From contig NW_006766923.1 of NCBI RefSeq assembly GCF_000275845.1, positions 53,967 to 117,966 of the forward strand: a stretch of 64,000 nt of DNA, written 5' to 3'. This DNA is from Dichomitus squalens LYAD-421 SS1. Its lineage: Eukaryota; Basidiomycota; Agaricomycetes; Polyporales; Polyporaceae. The translations under genes were made by a program, and so were the position numbers. Below, piece by piece: positions 35,014 to 46,708 of this stretch (its first letter is position 1; each line of letters opens with the position of its first letter). The notes under the pieces are model-generated. The model was not told where the DNA came from. It searched no databases and worked only from the letters and a program-made list of their open reading frames with translations.

Positions 35014-36553
35014 TCAGTTCCAATGTTTGATCACCACCCCATTCACTACCTCCTCCTCGGTGCCGTCGTCCTTGCGCTTTCTCTCTCTCTCCGAATCTCC
35101 GTAAGTACTTGTACGGATGACCCTCCATTCCTTCTGTGTAGGAGCATCCGCGTCCTCACAACTCCTCGTAATGCCAACGCGTTGCAAAAGAGGACTCTCC
35201 ATGCGCGGCAGGAGCCGCACGTCATCATCGGCATAGCCGAAGTAGAATAGCCCGAGACGAGCGTAGCCCTGTTGATCCAGAGGCGGCTGGAAGACGCGGT
35301 GGATGGTGGCCTTGTAATAGCCCCCGCACATCTTCTCCATCGAATCGCCCAAATTGACGATCTGTCGAAGAGGTAAGTTCTTGTCATGGAAGCAAAAATA
35401 GATGAAGGTCACGTACGATGCTGTTAGGGATATACTTGACATACCGCCACTGACCATCGGGGCACATGATCTGCAGTGCTACAAGGGGCTGGTTCCAGAG
35501 GAGTGAAACAGTACCGCCGTCGGTGTGTCCCTTCATCCAAACGTTCTTGGTCTTGGCTTCGTCATCTTCTGTACGCGGGTAACTGGGAGCAATCTGGTGA
35601 GTGCCGACTTCATCTCCTCCCAAATAAGGCGTCTGACCATTTTGCGAAACGAACTGGGCCACTGTCCCCGTCAGCAACATGACAGAAGGCTGACGGTGTA
35701 CTTACGGAACGTCATACCCTCGGCCTCGAACTGGTGCTGACTTACGAACGTCTCTTCAGGCAATTCCAACCCTAGCGCGAGCAGCCTGGATACATTTCAG
35801 TGGGTGGCACACTTCTTAGCGTCCTCAAGCGCACCTCAGGACAGGGTGAAGGACATTGAAGTGGTTGTGCTTCATAAAAGCGTGGATCTCTGGGAGGAAT
35901 GGCTGCAGCGCCTTAGGGTGGTGCTGCTCGAACGCCGGACGGATCACTAGCACCGAGCTCATCAAGGGAGAAGTCCTGCCTGCATGGGGGGACTTACTAG
36001 CGTAGTGGTCGATTTGGTCGCGTACGCCGTTATCGACGTGCTAGACACGGAGTGTCAGATCATGCTCTTTGTCGGAGAATCAGTCCAATAGACGTACCCA
36101 GAACTGACGTGGCTTATATCCCTTCCACTCCCCTAGTTCTCTGATCTTGGACACGAATGACCTCTGCTCCTCCTCGGGAACTTGAGTGAATGGGACGTTG
36201 GCGATGTCGATCAAGCGGTCATTCTGCCATGGGTCAGTATCCTACAGTCGCAGACTTCATTCTACAAGCCAAGTCTCTTACTGACCTGAGCTTGCGATAG
36301 CCCATGATTTACAACGCACATGAAGCCATAGTTGCGCATCGCATCCCGTACTTTTGGCGCAAGTTCTAGGTGCCCCTGGGAGGTGTGCACGTTGGCAAGG
36401 TCAATGACAGGAACCTCAGCGTAGTCCACTGTATGAACGGTGTTAATGAGACTAGATGCTGACGACGTGCTTGAGGATGCTATACTAACAATTCTCCTTT
36501 GTCTCTGGAGCATGTTCGTAATGAGGGACCGGTGGGATGATGGTGGCCGGCAT
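35014..36553 (-). CDS. 2OG-Fe(II) oxygenase paralogue 4
   Basis: Start ATG 36553 (MPATIIPPVPHYEHAPETKE), stop at 35014. DIOX_N: VPVIDLANVHTSQGHL and GFMCVVNHGL. Then [54 protein letters not shown], and a 16-nt exon that reads RFAK instead of RFMK. The iron site KGHTDGGTVSLLW lies in an uninterrupted exon. Distal His IHRVFQPPLDQQGY: the residue aligned with the usual Arg of QRGY is Gln here, so carboxylate anchoring would have to rely on the following Arg of ARLG. All splice sites are GT-AG. A TATATA stretch lies about 60 bp upstream of the ATG. Substrate unknown. Confidence 0.88.
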
Positions 36554-37011
36554 ATCGCTAATGAGGACAGTGGGAGTTGAGTACGGGGGAACGAGCAAGA
36601 TAGGAGCTTCTATATATGGAGATGGGAACCACAGGACACCGTATCGAAGAAAGAAAATGAGTTTCCTACTCCAGCGGGATTTCCCATGGTCTGACGTATG
36701 AGAATCATGTCGAAGTATAGGTTACCGAGGATCACGAATCGACATTAGATGAGTCGCTCCGATGGTGCTCTCGTTCACGAATTCAGAATGCAAATGGTGA
36801 GCTAAGTACCAGTATTGAAGCAGCATCTCAATAGTTGAGATACTCGTTCCCAATGTTGGTACACCCTGGGCAGGTCGTATGAAACATCACGCCGCCTCGC
36901 CACCCAATTCTCAGTGTAGCACGTGCTATTCTACAGTCGTTCAACACATGCCGTTTCCTAATGAGTAAACTCGAGTCTCGTATCCGACCAATCACGTAAT
37001 CCTCTCTTCAG
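36554..37011. other. Spacer between oxygenases 4 and 5
   Basis: Holds the TATATA-like promoter element of oxygenase 4 near 36612; nothing else recognised. Confidence 0.4.
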
Positions 37012-38565
37012 TCAGTTCCAGTGCTTGATCACCAGCCCGTCCACGATCTGCACCTCCATACCGTCATCCTGCCTTGTAGTCTCCGAATTACCATACAACG
37101 TCGCGCGGATAATGCTCCACTCTTTCATCGTTGGTGCATCCTTGTCATCACATTGTCTCCTGATACCGACCCGCTGCAAGACGGGACTCTCTTCATACGG
37201 TACGAGGCGCACATCGTCGTCAGTATAGGCGAAGTAGAAGAGCCCGAGGCGAGAATAGCCTCTTTGGTCGCTAGGCGGTTGGAAGACACGATGGATGGCC
37301 GCCTTATAATAACCTCCGGAAAGCATCTCCATTGCATCGCCAAGGTTGACAATCTATCGGAATAGCAGCTTTGTAAGCGATCCGGCAAGGTAATGTAAGT
37401 CGCGTACAATTCCATTCGGGACATGTTGAACATAGCGCCATTTGCCGTCAGGAGACATGAGTTGGAGTGCAATGATAGGTTGACTCCACAAGAGGGAGAC
37501 AGTGCCGCCGTCGGTATGCCCCTTCATCCAAACGTTCTTGGTTTTCTCCTCGTCGCTGTCTGAGCGAGGGTAGCTGTCATCATGTTGGTAAATCCCGGAG
37601 TACAAGCCTCAAAGACCGCTTTAGCTTACTACTTCGAGAAACAGACTGGAAGTTCAAGGTTTAGGCTCACTAGTAGCTAACATGTATTAACAAGTACTTG
37701 CCAAATTTCTTGCCTTCAGCTTGGTATCGATGCTGGTCGACGAAAGTATTCTCCGGCAACTCTAGTCCTAAGGCAAGCAGTCTATGGTACGTGAGTCAGG
37801 TATACGAACATTGGTCAACTTGACGTACTTGAGGAGGGGATGGAGGACTTTGAAGTGGTTGTGCTCCATGAATGAGTGGATCTCTGGCAGGAAGGGGACC
37901 AGTGGCTTAGGATGATCCTGCTTGAAAGTCGGAGGTATCACTAACCCCCAAAATATACTCGTCATCTCTACATCAATGGAGGATTTCGCAAAATATACCC
38001 ATGTATTGGTCAACCTGGTCGTGTACTCCGTTCTCAATGTGCTGGTATGCGACGCGAGCGGATTAAAAGGTGTTCTTGCACTATGTCAGAACTTATGCAA
38101 ATTCCTCACCCATGATCGCAAGGGCTTATACCCTTTGTACTCGCCCAGATCTTTGATCCTCGACACAAACTTTCTCTGTTCCTCTAATGGTACCTGAGTA
38201 AACGGGACGTCGGCAATGTCCATCATGCGGTCATTCTATTGATAGGTCAGTTCCGCATGCATCCGAACGAATTTGCTTACTGACCAGCGCTTGCATGAGA
38301 CCGTGGTTTATAATGCATATGAAGCCGTAGGTACGCATCGCGTCGCGAACCTGCGACACAAGCTTTGCTGTACCCCCTTCACTATGCAGCATCGAAAAAT
38401 CGATGAGGGGGACATAGGCCCAGTCCACTGCGAATCAGTATGGTCAGTGACGATGCGTACGATCTCTAACTTGCGCTGACGTTTTTCTTGGGTTTCAGAA
38501 ACATGTCGATAGCGTGGTAGCGCAGGGACCATTTTGGCAGGCAAGTCGGTGGGGGACGCAGCCAT
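37012..38565 (-). CDS. 2OG-Fe(II) oxygenase paralogue 5
   Basis: Start ATG 38565 (MAASPTDLPAKMVPALPRY). The position aligned with the Met that starts the other paralogues is Leu (TTG), so this copy begins eight codons earlier. Stop at 37012. Segments: VPLIDFSMLHSEGGTA (the usual TPEGR is lost), [65 protein letters not shown]. Intron 6 has a GC donor (TTTG|GCAAGT). The 16-nt exon reads CFSKY. Iron site KGHTDGGTVSLLW in one exon; IHRVFQPPSDQRGY intact. It is the most diverged N-terminal half of the group, though the ligands are kept, so it is called functional with some doubt. Confidence 0.85.
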
Positions 38566-39096
38566 GCGACAGACTCCCCTCGCACACTCAAGATTTAAGT
38601 TGAAGTGGCATTGAGATCTAGGCGCGGAGAAGGATCTCGCGCCGAACTAGAAGAAGCGTACTCTTACTCACCATGAGAGCAATATAGCCTTTCCGGTCGA
38701 GTAATTTGTTCCCTTGTTAGAGGACGCCTCTGGACCGTTAGTAGGAAGAGGGGACAATATGACGTATCGGCCCTTGAAGTGCTTCCACTCGCTGTCCCAA
38801 TGGACTCAAGCCGCATATGATGGCGTTGTACTGGTCACACGCATAGCTGCTGTCAAATAATGCGGTCCTTGTAACCTGTTGGACTCGAATAGCAGCATGT
38901 CTTCGCGTCTCGTCAATGGCGTTACAATTACGCTGATTCTTGCGAAGACTTCGATTGGAGGGCATGATATAACATCACAGGGTGTACTTCGCTTCGTCAC
39001 TACTAGTACGACTCCACATAGATCGTTTCTGGTACGAGTACACTCACGACGAACTGGTCACTGCCTGTACAGTGCATGTTCCTTCCCTGCCCCCAC
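38566..39096. other. Spacer between oxygenases 5 and 6
   Basis: No gene recognised. Confidence 0.4.
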
Positions 39097-40684
39097 TCAA
39101 TTGTAATGTTTCACAACCAATCCGTTAACAATCTGCTCCTCGATGACGTTATCCTTGCGTTGTAACAATTCGGGTATCCCATACACTTTCGTGCGGGCCC
39201 GCCGCCATTCGCCCATTGTCGGCGCGTCTTCATCAGCAAACTTCCTCGTGATCCCAACCCGCTTCAGCACAGGGCTGTCTTTCATCGGCACGATGCGCAC
39301 TTCGTCGTCGCCTGACGCGAAATAGAGGAGGCCCAGGCGGCAGTACCCACGCTGGTCTGCCGGAGGCTGGAACACGCGATGAATCGTAGCTTTGTAGTAT
39401 CCACCGGACAGCCATTCCATCGAGTCTCCCACGTTCGCGATCTGAAGTTAGAAGTAAGGGTTGTTTCCTCCTAAGGATACCCATGGATAGCAACATACGA
39501 TGGCGTTGGGGATCTGCTTCACATAGCGCCACTTGCCGTCCGGAGACATGATCTGCAGTGCAGTGACGGGCTGACACCAGAGGAGCGAGATGGTACCAAT
39601 GTCTGAGTAGGGGGTATGAATAGCTACATAGGATACTTCACGCTTCTCGAAAAGTGGTACTGACCAGTGTGTCCCTTCATCCACACGTTCTTCGTCTTGG
39701 ATTCGTCTTCTTCTGTCCTAGGGAAACTAGCATGGATCTCAGGAATGGACATTCAGCCTATGGACGAGGCTGTGGGCCAGACTTACTATTTCATGAAACG
39801 GACTGCCATAAAGATGTGAACGGTAGCGAAGAGAGATGAAACGAGATGCCTCACGGTACGTTTCACCTTCGGCATCGAAGTTGTGCAGCTTGACAAATGT
39901 TTCTTCAGGCAGCTCCAAGCCTAAGGCGAGAAGCCTGTGCATGTATCAGAGGCGGGACGACGTTTCTCCTATGCCACGTACCTGAGAATAGGGTGGAGTA
40001 CGTTGTAGTGGTTGTGCTCCGCGAAGGCCCGTAATTCGGGCAAGAAAGGCTGCAGCGCTTTCGGGTGCTGCTGATTGAAAATGCGCCGATGCACTGTAGG
40101 AGGTCAGGTGCGCTCAACCCTCGATGGCCAAGCAGAAACAAACTGTTATAGCTCTCAATCTGGTCGCGGACGCCATTGGCGATCGTCTGAAGCGGATACG
40201 TCTGAGCAAGAGAGGAGCTCGAATCAAACTACAAAGCTTACCCAGAATTGACGCGGCTTATAGCCCCTGTAGACGCCTTGCTCTCTCATCTTCCCCATGA
40301 AGTTCGCCTTCTCTTCGTCTGAGACATGAGATAAGGGGATGTCTGCAATGTCAGACATGCGATCATTCTGTACAAGGTGTTTTAGCCCTATTTTGCCTAC
40401 TATAGACTAGACCTTTGGGGGAAATACCTCGGCTTGGGTCAACCCATGATTCACGATATACAAGAATCCATAGGTACGCATGGAATCGCGAACCAACGGA
40501 GCCAGCTCTTGACGCCCCTCTGGGGTTTTCGCCTTAGATATGTCAATGATGGCTAGGTCTGCAAACTCCACTGCAACGTGGTTTGGCACTGGGATAGTCC
40601 TCGAGAACAGGTGGACTCACAGTCTTCTTGCGTCGCTGGCGCCGGTTCATAATGCGGGACGGGAGGAATGATTGTGCCCGGCAT
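39097..40684 (-). CDS. 2OG-Fe(II) oxygenase paralogue 6
   Basis: Start ATG 40684 ([21 protein letters not shown]), stop at 39097. Nearest relative in the window is paralogue 1: LAIIDISKAKTPEGRQ, GFLYIVNHGLTQAE and NDRMSDIADIPLSHVSDEEK are identical, as are long stretches later ([20 protein letters not shown]). Others: [25 protein letters not shown], the 16-nt exon RFMKY, FPRTEEDESK, the intron-split GHT|DIGTISLLW, and IHRVFQPPADQRGYCRLG. All introns GT-AG. GGCCTTAAATAC, a TATA-like 12-mer, lies about 50 bp upstream and recurs upstream of paralogue 9. Paralogues 1 and 6 are on opposite strands about 32 kb apart, pointing to a fairly recent inverted duplication. Confidence 0.9.
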
Positions 40685-40733
40685 CTTGGGGAACTTGTGC
40701 GGTGGCTTGTCACTCAGCTTCGCTGTCGCTACA

Positions 40734-40745
40734 GTATTTAAGGCC
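40734..40745 (-). promoter_or_regulatory. Probable core promoter element of oxygenase 6
   Basis: GGCCTTAAATAC on the minus strand, about 50 bp upstream of the ATG. The identical 12-mer occurs upstream of oxygenase 9 (58887-58898). TTAAATA resembles a TATA box. Confidence 0.4.
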
Positions 40746-41187
40746 TGGTACAGAGGGAGATGCGAATGCCCACGGCTCGATCCTTTGAGTTCAAGGGTTG
40801 TCGCCACGAGCATGGATGCATAGCTGAGCTGAATTTGGGGTCCACGCAGTACATTCCTTGAGACCGCACTCAACCTTCGAGTTCCATTGCCTCCGTCTCT
40901 TTCTGTACTGCGGGATATCCTATGATCATGCGTGAGTCAAAGATGATGCAAGGTCAATTATGAAGGTACAGATTCCTGCGATGCTGGCTTCGTCGAAGTG
41001 GAAGACGACGTCGAGTCAACGTCGCACTAGGCCCAGTGCACAGTAAGTATAGAGAGGTGCTCCGATGACTCCGAGAGTCAGGTTCGAAGAATCTCATACT
41101 GATAGCAAGAAAAGCGCAATCCTTAGACTCTTTCGGCATGTCATCTATGCTATCATTCATCCCTACATGTCTGTCTGGCGCCTCGAT
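40746..41187. other. Spacer between oxygenases 6 and 7
   Basis: No gene recognised. Confidence 0.4.
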
Positions 41188-42746
41188 CTAGTTGTAATGC
41201 TTCACGACCACGCCGCCAGATACCTCCTCCTCGTGACCGTCCTCCGTCTTCTTCAGTGGGACCGTGCCATAAGTCCGGGTCCGTGCCTTGCGCATCTCCT
41301 CCATTGTTGGCGCATCCTCGTCTGCACACTTGCGCACGATGCCGACACGCTGCAATGCTGGGCTGTTCTTCATGGGCACTAATTTGATGTCGTCGTTCGG
41401 GTAGCCAAAATAGAACAGGCCAAGCCGAGTGCAGCCACGTTGATCAGGAGGTGGCTGGACGACGCGATGTATTGTCGCCTTGTAAAAACCGCCGGAGAGC
41501 ATCTCCATGGTATCGCCTATGTTGACAATCTGTGTTTTGACACACAACATGTATGAGCTCTTCGGATGATGACACAATCATGGTAGGGTCAATACGTACA
41601 ATGCCGTTAGGTATGTGATTCACGTAGCGCCACTTTCCGTCGGGCGACAAGATCTGAAGTGCCGTCACGGGCTGGCTCCAAAGGATGGAGACAGCCCCGA
41701 TATCTGCGATTGTCCGACAAAGAGCTGCATTGGTACTTCATCGTTGCGTACGCACAAGAGACCCCACCTGCATGGCCTTTCATCCAGACATTCTTGGACT
41801 TGACCTCGTCCTCTTCCGACCTGGGGAAACTGGTTGAAGTGAGCCAGGACCCTCTTTGCACTTATCGAGAGGCGTAAAACGTACTACTTCATGAACAGCA
41901 CTACACGAAGGCAACAAAGTCAGCAGCGTTCGGAGACCGTGCGAAGCTATGTACTATAGGTTTCGCCTTGGACGTCGAAGTCGAACATGTCTATGAACGC
42001 TTCTTCGGGCAACTCCAGGCCGAGAGCAAGAAGTCTACCATGGTGTCAACTTAGTAGCCGGCAGTTGAAGCCAGTGCAATCACCTCAGTATAGGATGTAA
42101 GACTCTGTAGTGACAGTGCTCTGCGAATGCCCGAATCTCTGGGACAAAAGGTTGCAACTCCTTGGGATGCTGCTGCTCGACTATAGAGTGATGCATATTG
42201 TAATGCTCGATCTGGTCCTTCACGCCGTTGTCAATGGTCTATGAACATGACGGACGCGGGGTAAGAATCCTGGCTCAGTGCATACGGGTGATATCGTACC
42301 CAAAACTGACGGGGTTTGAAACCTCTATATGACCCTGTTTCCTTGATTTTGGACGCGTATTGCCGCTTATCGTCCTCCGAGACTTGGGAGAACGGGATGT
42401 CTGCTATATCAACCATCCTATCGTTCTGAAACAGCTGTCAAAATGCAGGCCCTAAGTCACCGAAAGAGTAGACTCACCTGAGCCTGTGTTAGGCCATGGT
42501 TTACCACATAGATAAACCCGTACGTCCGCATGGCGTCTCGTACGATGGGTGCAAGCTCGGCACGACCCTCCGGCGTGCTCGACTTGGAGATATCGATGAT
42601 AGGAAAATCTGCCCAGTCGACTGCAAGCGTGATTAGTGGAATGATGAGCATGACTATACTCTGATTAGAAACGAACACTCACTATCCTCCTGCGTGACAG
42701 AGGCCGACTCATAATGAGGTACCGGAGGCAAAGTAGTAGCAGGCAT
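41188..42746 (-). CDS. 2OG-Fe(II) oxygenase paralogue 7
   Basis: Start ATG 42746 (MPATTLPPVPHYESASVTQED), stop at 41188. [104 protein letters not shown], 16-nt exon LFMKY, FPRSEEDEVK. The iron site is GHA|DIGAVSILW: the middle residue of His-x-Asp is Ala instead of Thr, with both ligands kept and the intron again inside the Asp codon. Distal [18 protein letters not shown]. All splice sites GT-AG. It groups with 1 and 6 by the RGxKPRQFW and DIGxxSxLW marks. Substrate unknown. Confidence 0.89.
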
Positions 42747-43556
42747 AGTGAACGCGAGAGAGACTGAAGGCAGCTGGGCACGTAATGGGAGGACGAGCGA
42801 CAAGCTAGAAATCAGATCCTCATAAGTGAATCTGATTCCCTCATGAGAGAACCTTGCCCGATGAATAAGTGATCACTGAACGGGTTGCTCGACGTTTTTT
42901 CGGCGGTTTCTCGACGAGGAACGACTATCAGATAGAGAGACGTAGTCACTACAGGTAAGACTAAAGAGCTCCCGAAAGACGCATCGCAGGCCGACGTTGG
43001 CAGGCGGGTAACCCAGTAAGAGCCTTCCATTCTGCGCATTCTCACAAGAAGGCCGCTAGAGTGAAAGCTAGGCAGCTTATCAGTGAGTACCTGCAAGTAG
43101 GCAACTATCTTGTTCACACCGCTGCTATCCATGGGCAGTCGGTGGGACCGGGGGAGGGCGATAGCGTATAGAGTACCTGATATGACCGGTGACGGATACC
43201 CAGCATCGAGCATGACGACAGAGCTTCTTCGTAGATGCTGCATCCATAGATAATCAGAGGCAGGACGGAGAGCGGAACGTTGCACATGACTTACTGCAAC
43301 CCGTTACACGTTAACGGTGTTCGGCACCCGATGCCATGTCCCATGCGTCCGTCGTACAGGGGAGCAAATTGAAACCCCAATTCCCGGACAAAAGACACCG
43401 AAGACAACCCACGCATGACGGCGGCCATCCTGTAGTCAGAACCGCTGGGCTAGTACACGCGCCCAATTTGTTGTACATAGCGTATCCAGTTCTGCGTCGT
43501 TACACAGGTGCCATAGTAAGGCAAACGTCTGCCAAGACCATCCCGCTGACCGAAGA
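42747..43556. other. 0.8-kb spacer between oxygenases 7 and 8
   Basis: Longest gap in the array. A 157-codon minus frame occurs but matches nothing I recognise and has no family features. Confidence 0.4.
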
Positions 43557-45132
43557 CTAGTTGTAGTGCTTCAGAACGATTCCGTTGATGTCCTGCTCCT
43601 CGATCGCATCGCCTTTCTTCGTAGTGGCCTTCAATCCGTAGGCCATCACGCGGGCGCGCCGATACTCACCCATCGAAGGCGCAATGGCGTCGTCGCATTT
43701 GCGAACGATCCCAACCCGTTGGAGTGCCAAGCTTTCCTTGAAAGGGACGAGCTTCACATCATCGTCCGGCAACGCGAAATAATAGGCCCCGAGGCGCGTG
43801 AAACCTCGCTGGTCCGCGGGAGGCTGAACGACACGGTGTATTGTGCCCTTGTAGAAGCCCCCAGATAGCATCTCCATTGCGTCTCCGACGTTCACAACCT
43901 AGTAAACAGAAGCTCAGTCAAGAGCCACATGGAGGAACAAAGAGCTAACTAGGGCGTTGTCCATATGTTTCACCCAGCGCCACTTTCCGTCTGGAGACAG
44001 GATCTGCAGGGCGGAGACAGGTTGGCTGTATAGGATAGTGACAGTTCCTTGGTCTAGTGCGCAGAGTTGAATAAATGCTTCACGGCGGGGTGTCCCAGTT
44101 CCGATTGCTCACCGGTGTGACCTTTCAGCCAAACGCCGTTTGTCTTGATCTCCTCTTCGGCGGTGCGAGGGTGACTACGCGGCATCTGTAAGAGGGTCAA
44201 CTGTGAGAACCAGCGCACTTACTACTTGATGAACCGAGCTGTCGCGGGAAGAAGTGAGCTTGTCTCATAAAACGACGAGAAGGACGACATACCATGGCTA
44301 TCCCCAACCGCGTCGAATTCATGGAGATGCACGAACGTCTCTTCGGGTAACTCCATCCCTAACGCTAGTAGCCTACAAGCACATCAGGGCAGGAGCAGAA
44401 CATGACGTAGTGGTGTGCATACCGCAAGACAGGAAATAAGACGTTATAGTGATTGTGCTCAGAGAATGAGCGGAGCTCAGGGAGGAAAGGCTCTAGCGCC
44501 TTAGGGTGCTTCTGTTGCCCACAGATCGAGCGATGCACTGTCGAGGCAAAGTCAGAGTTCCATGCAACGCGCGAGGCCAGAGCACTTACGAGCATATTGC
44601 TCGTGTTGGTCCCGTACACCGTTTTCAATGGTCTACGACGACCAATTAGGAAATCGCGAAATGGTGAAGCATGGTAAACGTACCCAGAGCTGGCGAGGTT
44701 TATACCCTATCTTCGAACCCTCCTCTTGAATTTTGGCCGCATGATCCATCCGTTCTTTTTCAGACACTTGCGTGAAGAGGACGTTCCCAATGTCGAAGAT
44801 GCGGTCAGTCTGCGAGCGTAGTGAGCACGAATGAGATCCAAGAATAACCACGTAGACATACCTGGGCCTTTGTAAGTCCATGGTTCACAACGTACATGAA
44901 CCCAACACTGCGCATCACATCACGCACGCGAAGCGCGAGCTCCGCGAGACCCTCGGGGGTCGATGCTTGCGAGAGATCAATAATCTCTAAGTCTGCCCAT
45001 TCGACTGTGCCACAAGTTAGACAGGTATCAGTGGGGAATTCGAACACGAGGATGAGGAAGTTACTCACGTGTTTCAGCCGTGGGCGGAGCGGGAGTATAA
45101 TGGGGCACTGGAGGTACCGTAGCTACAGGCAT
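43557..45132 (-). CDS. 2OG-Fe(II) oxygenase paralogue 8
   Basis: Start ATG 45132 ([21 protein letters not shown]), stop at 43557. [106 protein letters not shown], the 16-nt exon RFIKY, HPRTAEEEIKTNGVW, GHT|DQGTVTILYSQP (intron in the Asp codon) and [18 protein letters not shown]. Shares GSKIGYKPR, DQHEQYA and ILYSQP with paralogue 2, which lies on the plus strand 22 kb away. It is the 5'-most member of the six-gene minus-strand array. Intron 6 has a normal GT donor here, unlike paralogue 2. Confidence 0.9.
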
Positions 45133-46179
45133 TGAGTTTCTTTGTTCTGGTCCAATGGCTGGTGCCGTTAACTTGAAGAGAGAAAGATCGAGTAAGCAGG
45201 AAAACCTTGCGTCGCCTGACCCCCGTCCAAGCTGACGAGCGTCGTAGATGTCATACAGACAGCGGCGAAAGGGCACCTGTCGACATTCGAAGCAGGAAGC
45301 TCTGTGCAGGTACAGTTCCGTGGCACCGGGGTGCAAGCCGCTCAGCTGACGCTTCGCCACCGTGAGACCATTTAGAGGATGAAGCTTGGAAGCTTCCTTC
45401 GCGGCTTTCGCGTTCTGTGAAGAGAAACGCTCCGTAGTCTCCGACATCTCACGCACCCAAATATCGACGGTTCGGCACTCCGCACGGGTGTCCGCTGAAG
45501 ATCATCGTGTGGTGCTTCTGTAAGGGCGCACAACACAAGAGTACTGTTCACAGAGCAGTCCGTGGATTGCGCGCCAGGCGGCGGCAAAGGGCATCGCCGC
45601 TAGGTTCGTGCACACCCGCGAGAGCTCGTCCCGTTGGAGTCGATTGGACGTAAAATTACTCGACGTATGGGAAAAAGTAGCGGTCTTACTGGAAGTGTCA
45701 GCTAGAGACTTGGACTTGGCGCACCCCTCCACTGCTCAATCGATCCTCGCTTTACGAGGTATGGACTCCGCTTCGTGCCAACAGCATCCCGCTAAGTTCA
45801 AGTTCGGCCCGCAGTGACGTGTAGTCCATAAACTGGGGCGGAAAGCCACGCAAAGACAAGCAGTTGCAGAGCATCAAGCGCTGATAAACGCTTAGCGAGG
45901 AACGATATTTGGAGGTCAATTCAAGGCCGTGGGTCATAGATGAGGTACTTAGATGAGCTCCTGGAGATTGGTGAATAGGCTTTTGCAAGCTACAAGTCGT
46001 GCGCCCATAACTTGTCATACAAGCGCCTTACTGATAAGGCAGAGACGGTAACGGGACCCCTGAAACCTCGCGCCGGCTCCCAAATCGGCACGGCGGAGCG
46101 CTCAAGTACGCAGCGCCCGCCGTGATGCGCCCGTAGCATCATTCAGAACTCCGCCTTTAATGTGTTAGACTTCAGTTTG
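45133..46179. other. 1-kb region upstream of the oxygenase array
   Basis: Promoter of oxygenase 8 plus unrecognised sequence up to the target duplication of the Mutator-like element. Confidence 0.4.
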
Positions 46180-46188
46180 CTCTTCTAC
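46180..46188 (+). repeat. Left 9-bp target-site duplication of the Mutator-like element
   Basis: CTCTTCTAC, repeated exactly at 47035-47043 just outside the other end of the inverted repeats. Confidence 0.75.
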
Positions 46189-46255
46189 TAGTCTCGTGAC
46201 CAGACGTTCGGAGCTCCAAGCGGGAACGAAAAATCGGAGGTTCCCGAGCACCTTA

Positions 46256-46605
46256 CAGTGCTTTGCAAAAAAGATTGCAGTGCGAAGCGCGCAAATCCGG
46301 TTTGCCCCTGTTTGGTCCCCCGTCGGCTACGGCGAGGATTTCTGTTTCGGGAACCGGGCGCTCACAAGGACTCCGTCCGTCAAAGCCGTGCTTGAGTCCG
46401 TGCCCGCTTTCCTACTGCCAAAATGCACGACGATGTTCTTTGCCTCAGCAACATAAATTTCTGAACATATTTGGTAGGTTTGTACCTGAAAAATCGACCA
46501 TGCTGCAAGGAGGCTCCCGGCATTGCGGGCGTTTCCCCGGGTGGGCAAACAGAGACAAACAGGATTTTGCGCGCTTCGCACTGCAATCTTTTTTGCAAAG
46601 CACTG
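46256..46605. mobile_element. Tc1/mariner-like MITE nested in the left TIR of the Mutator-like element
   Basis: Terminal inverted repeats begin CAGTGCTTTGCAAAAAAG at both ends, are nearly perfect for about 40 bp, and are flanked by TA on each side (46254-46255 and 46606-46607). No coding capacity. At 350 bp it is one base shorter than the related element at 53845-54195 and shares its terminal layout. Confidence 0.8.
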
Positions 46606-46708
46606 TAACGTCTGGTGGCTTCACCCCCGTGACTCCCCCATCGGTGACAGGCCGTGACGTCTCCTGCTTGCCTTCTACCGTCACTAAGCTTCCTGTCCGC
46701 CAGCGCTT

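Noticed and set aside
42812..43285. 157-codon minus frame between oxygenases 7 and 8
   Set aside because: No family similarity or splice structure; intergenic.
32850..45132. Secondary-metabolite gene cluster
   Set aside because: No polyketide synthase, NRPS, terpene synthase, transporter or cluster regulator is present; only one oxygenase family repeats.
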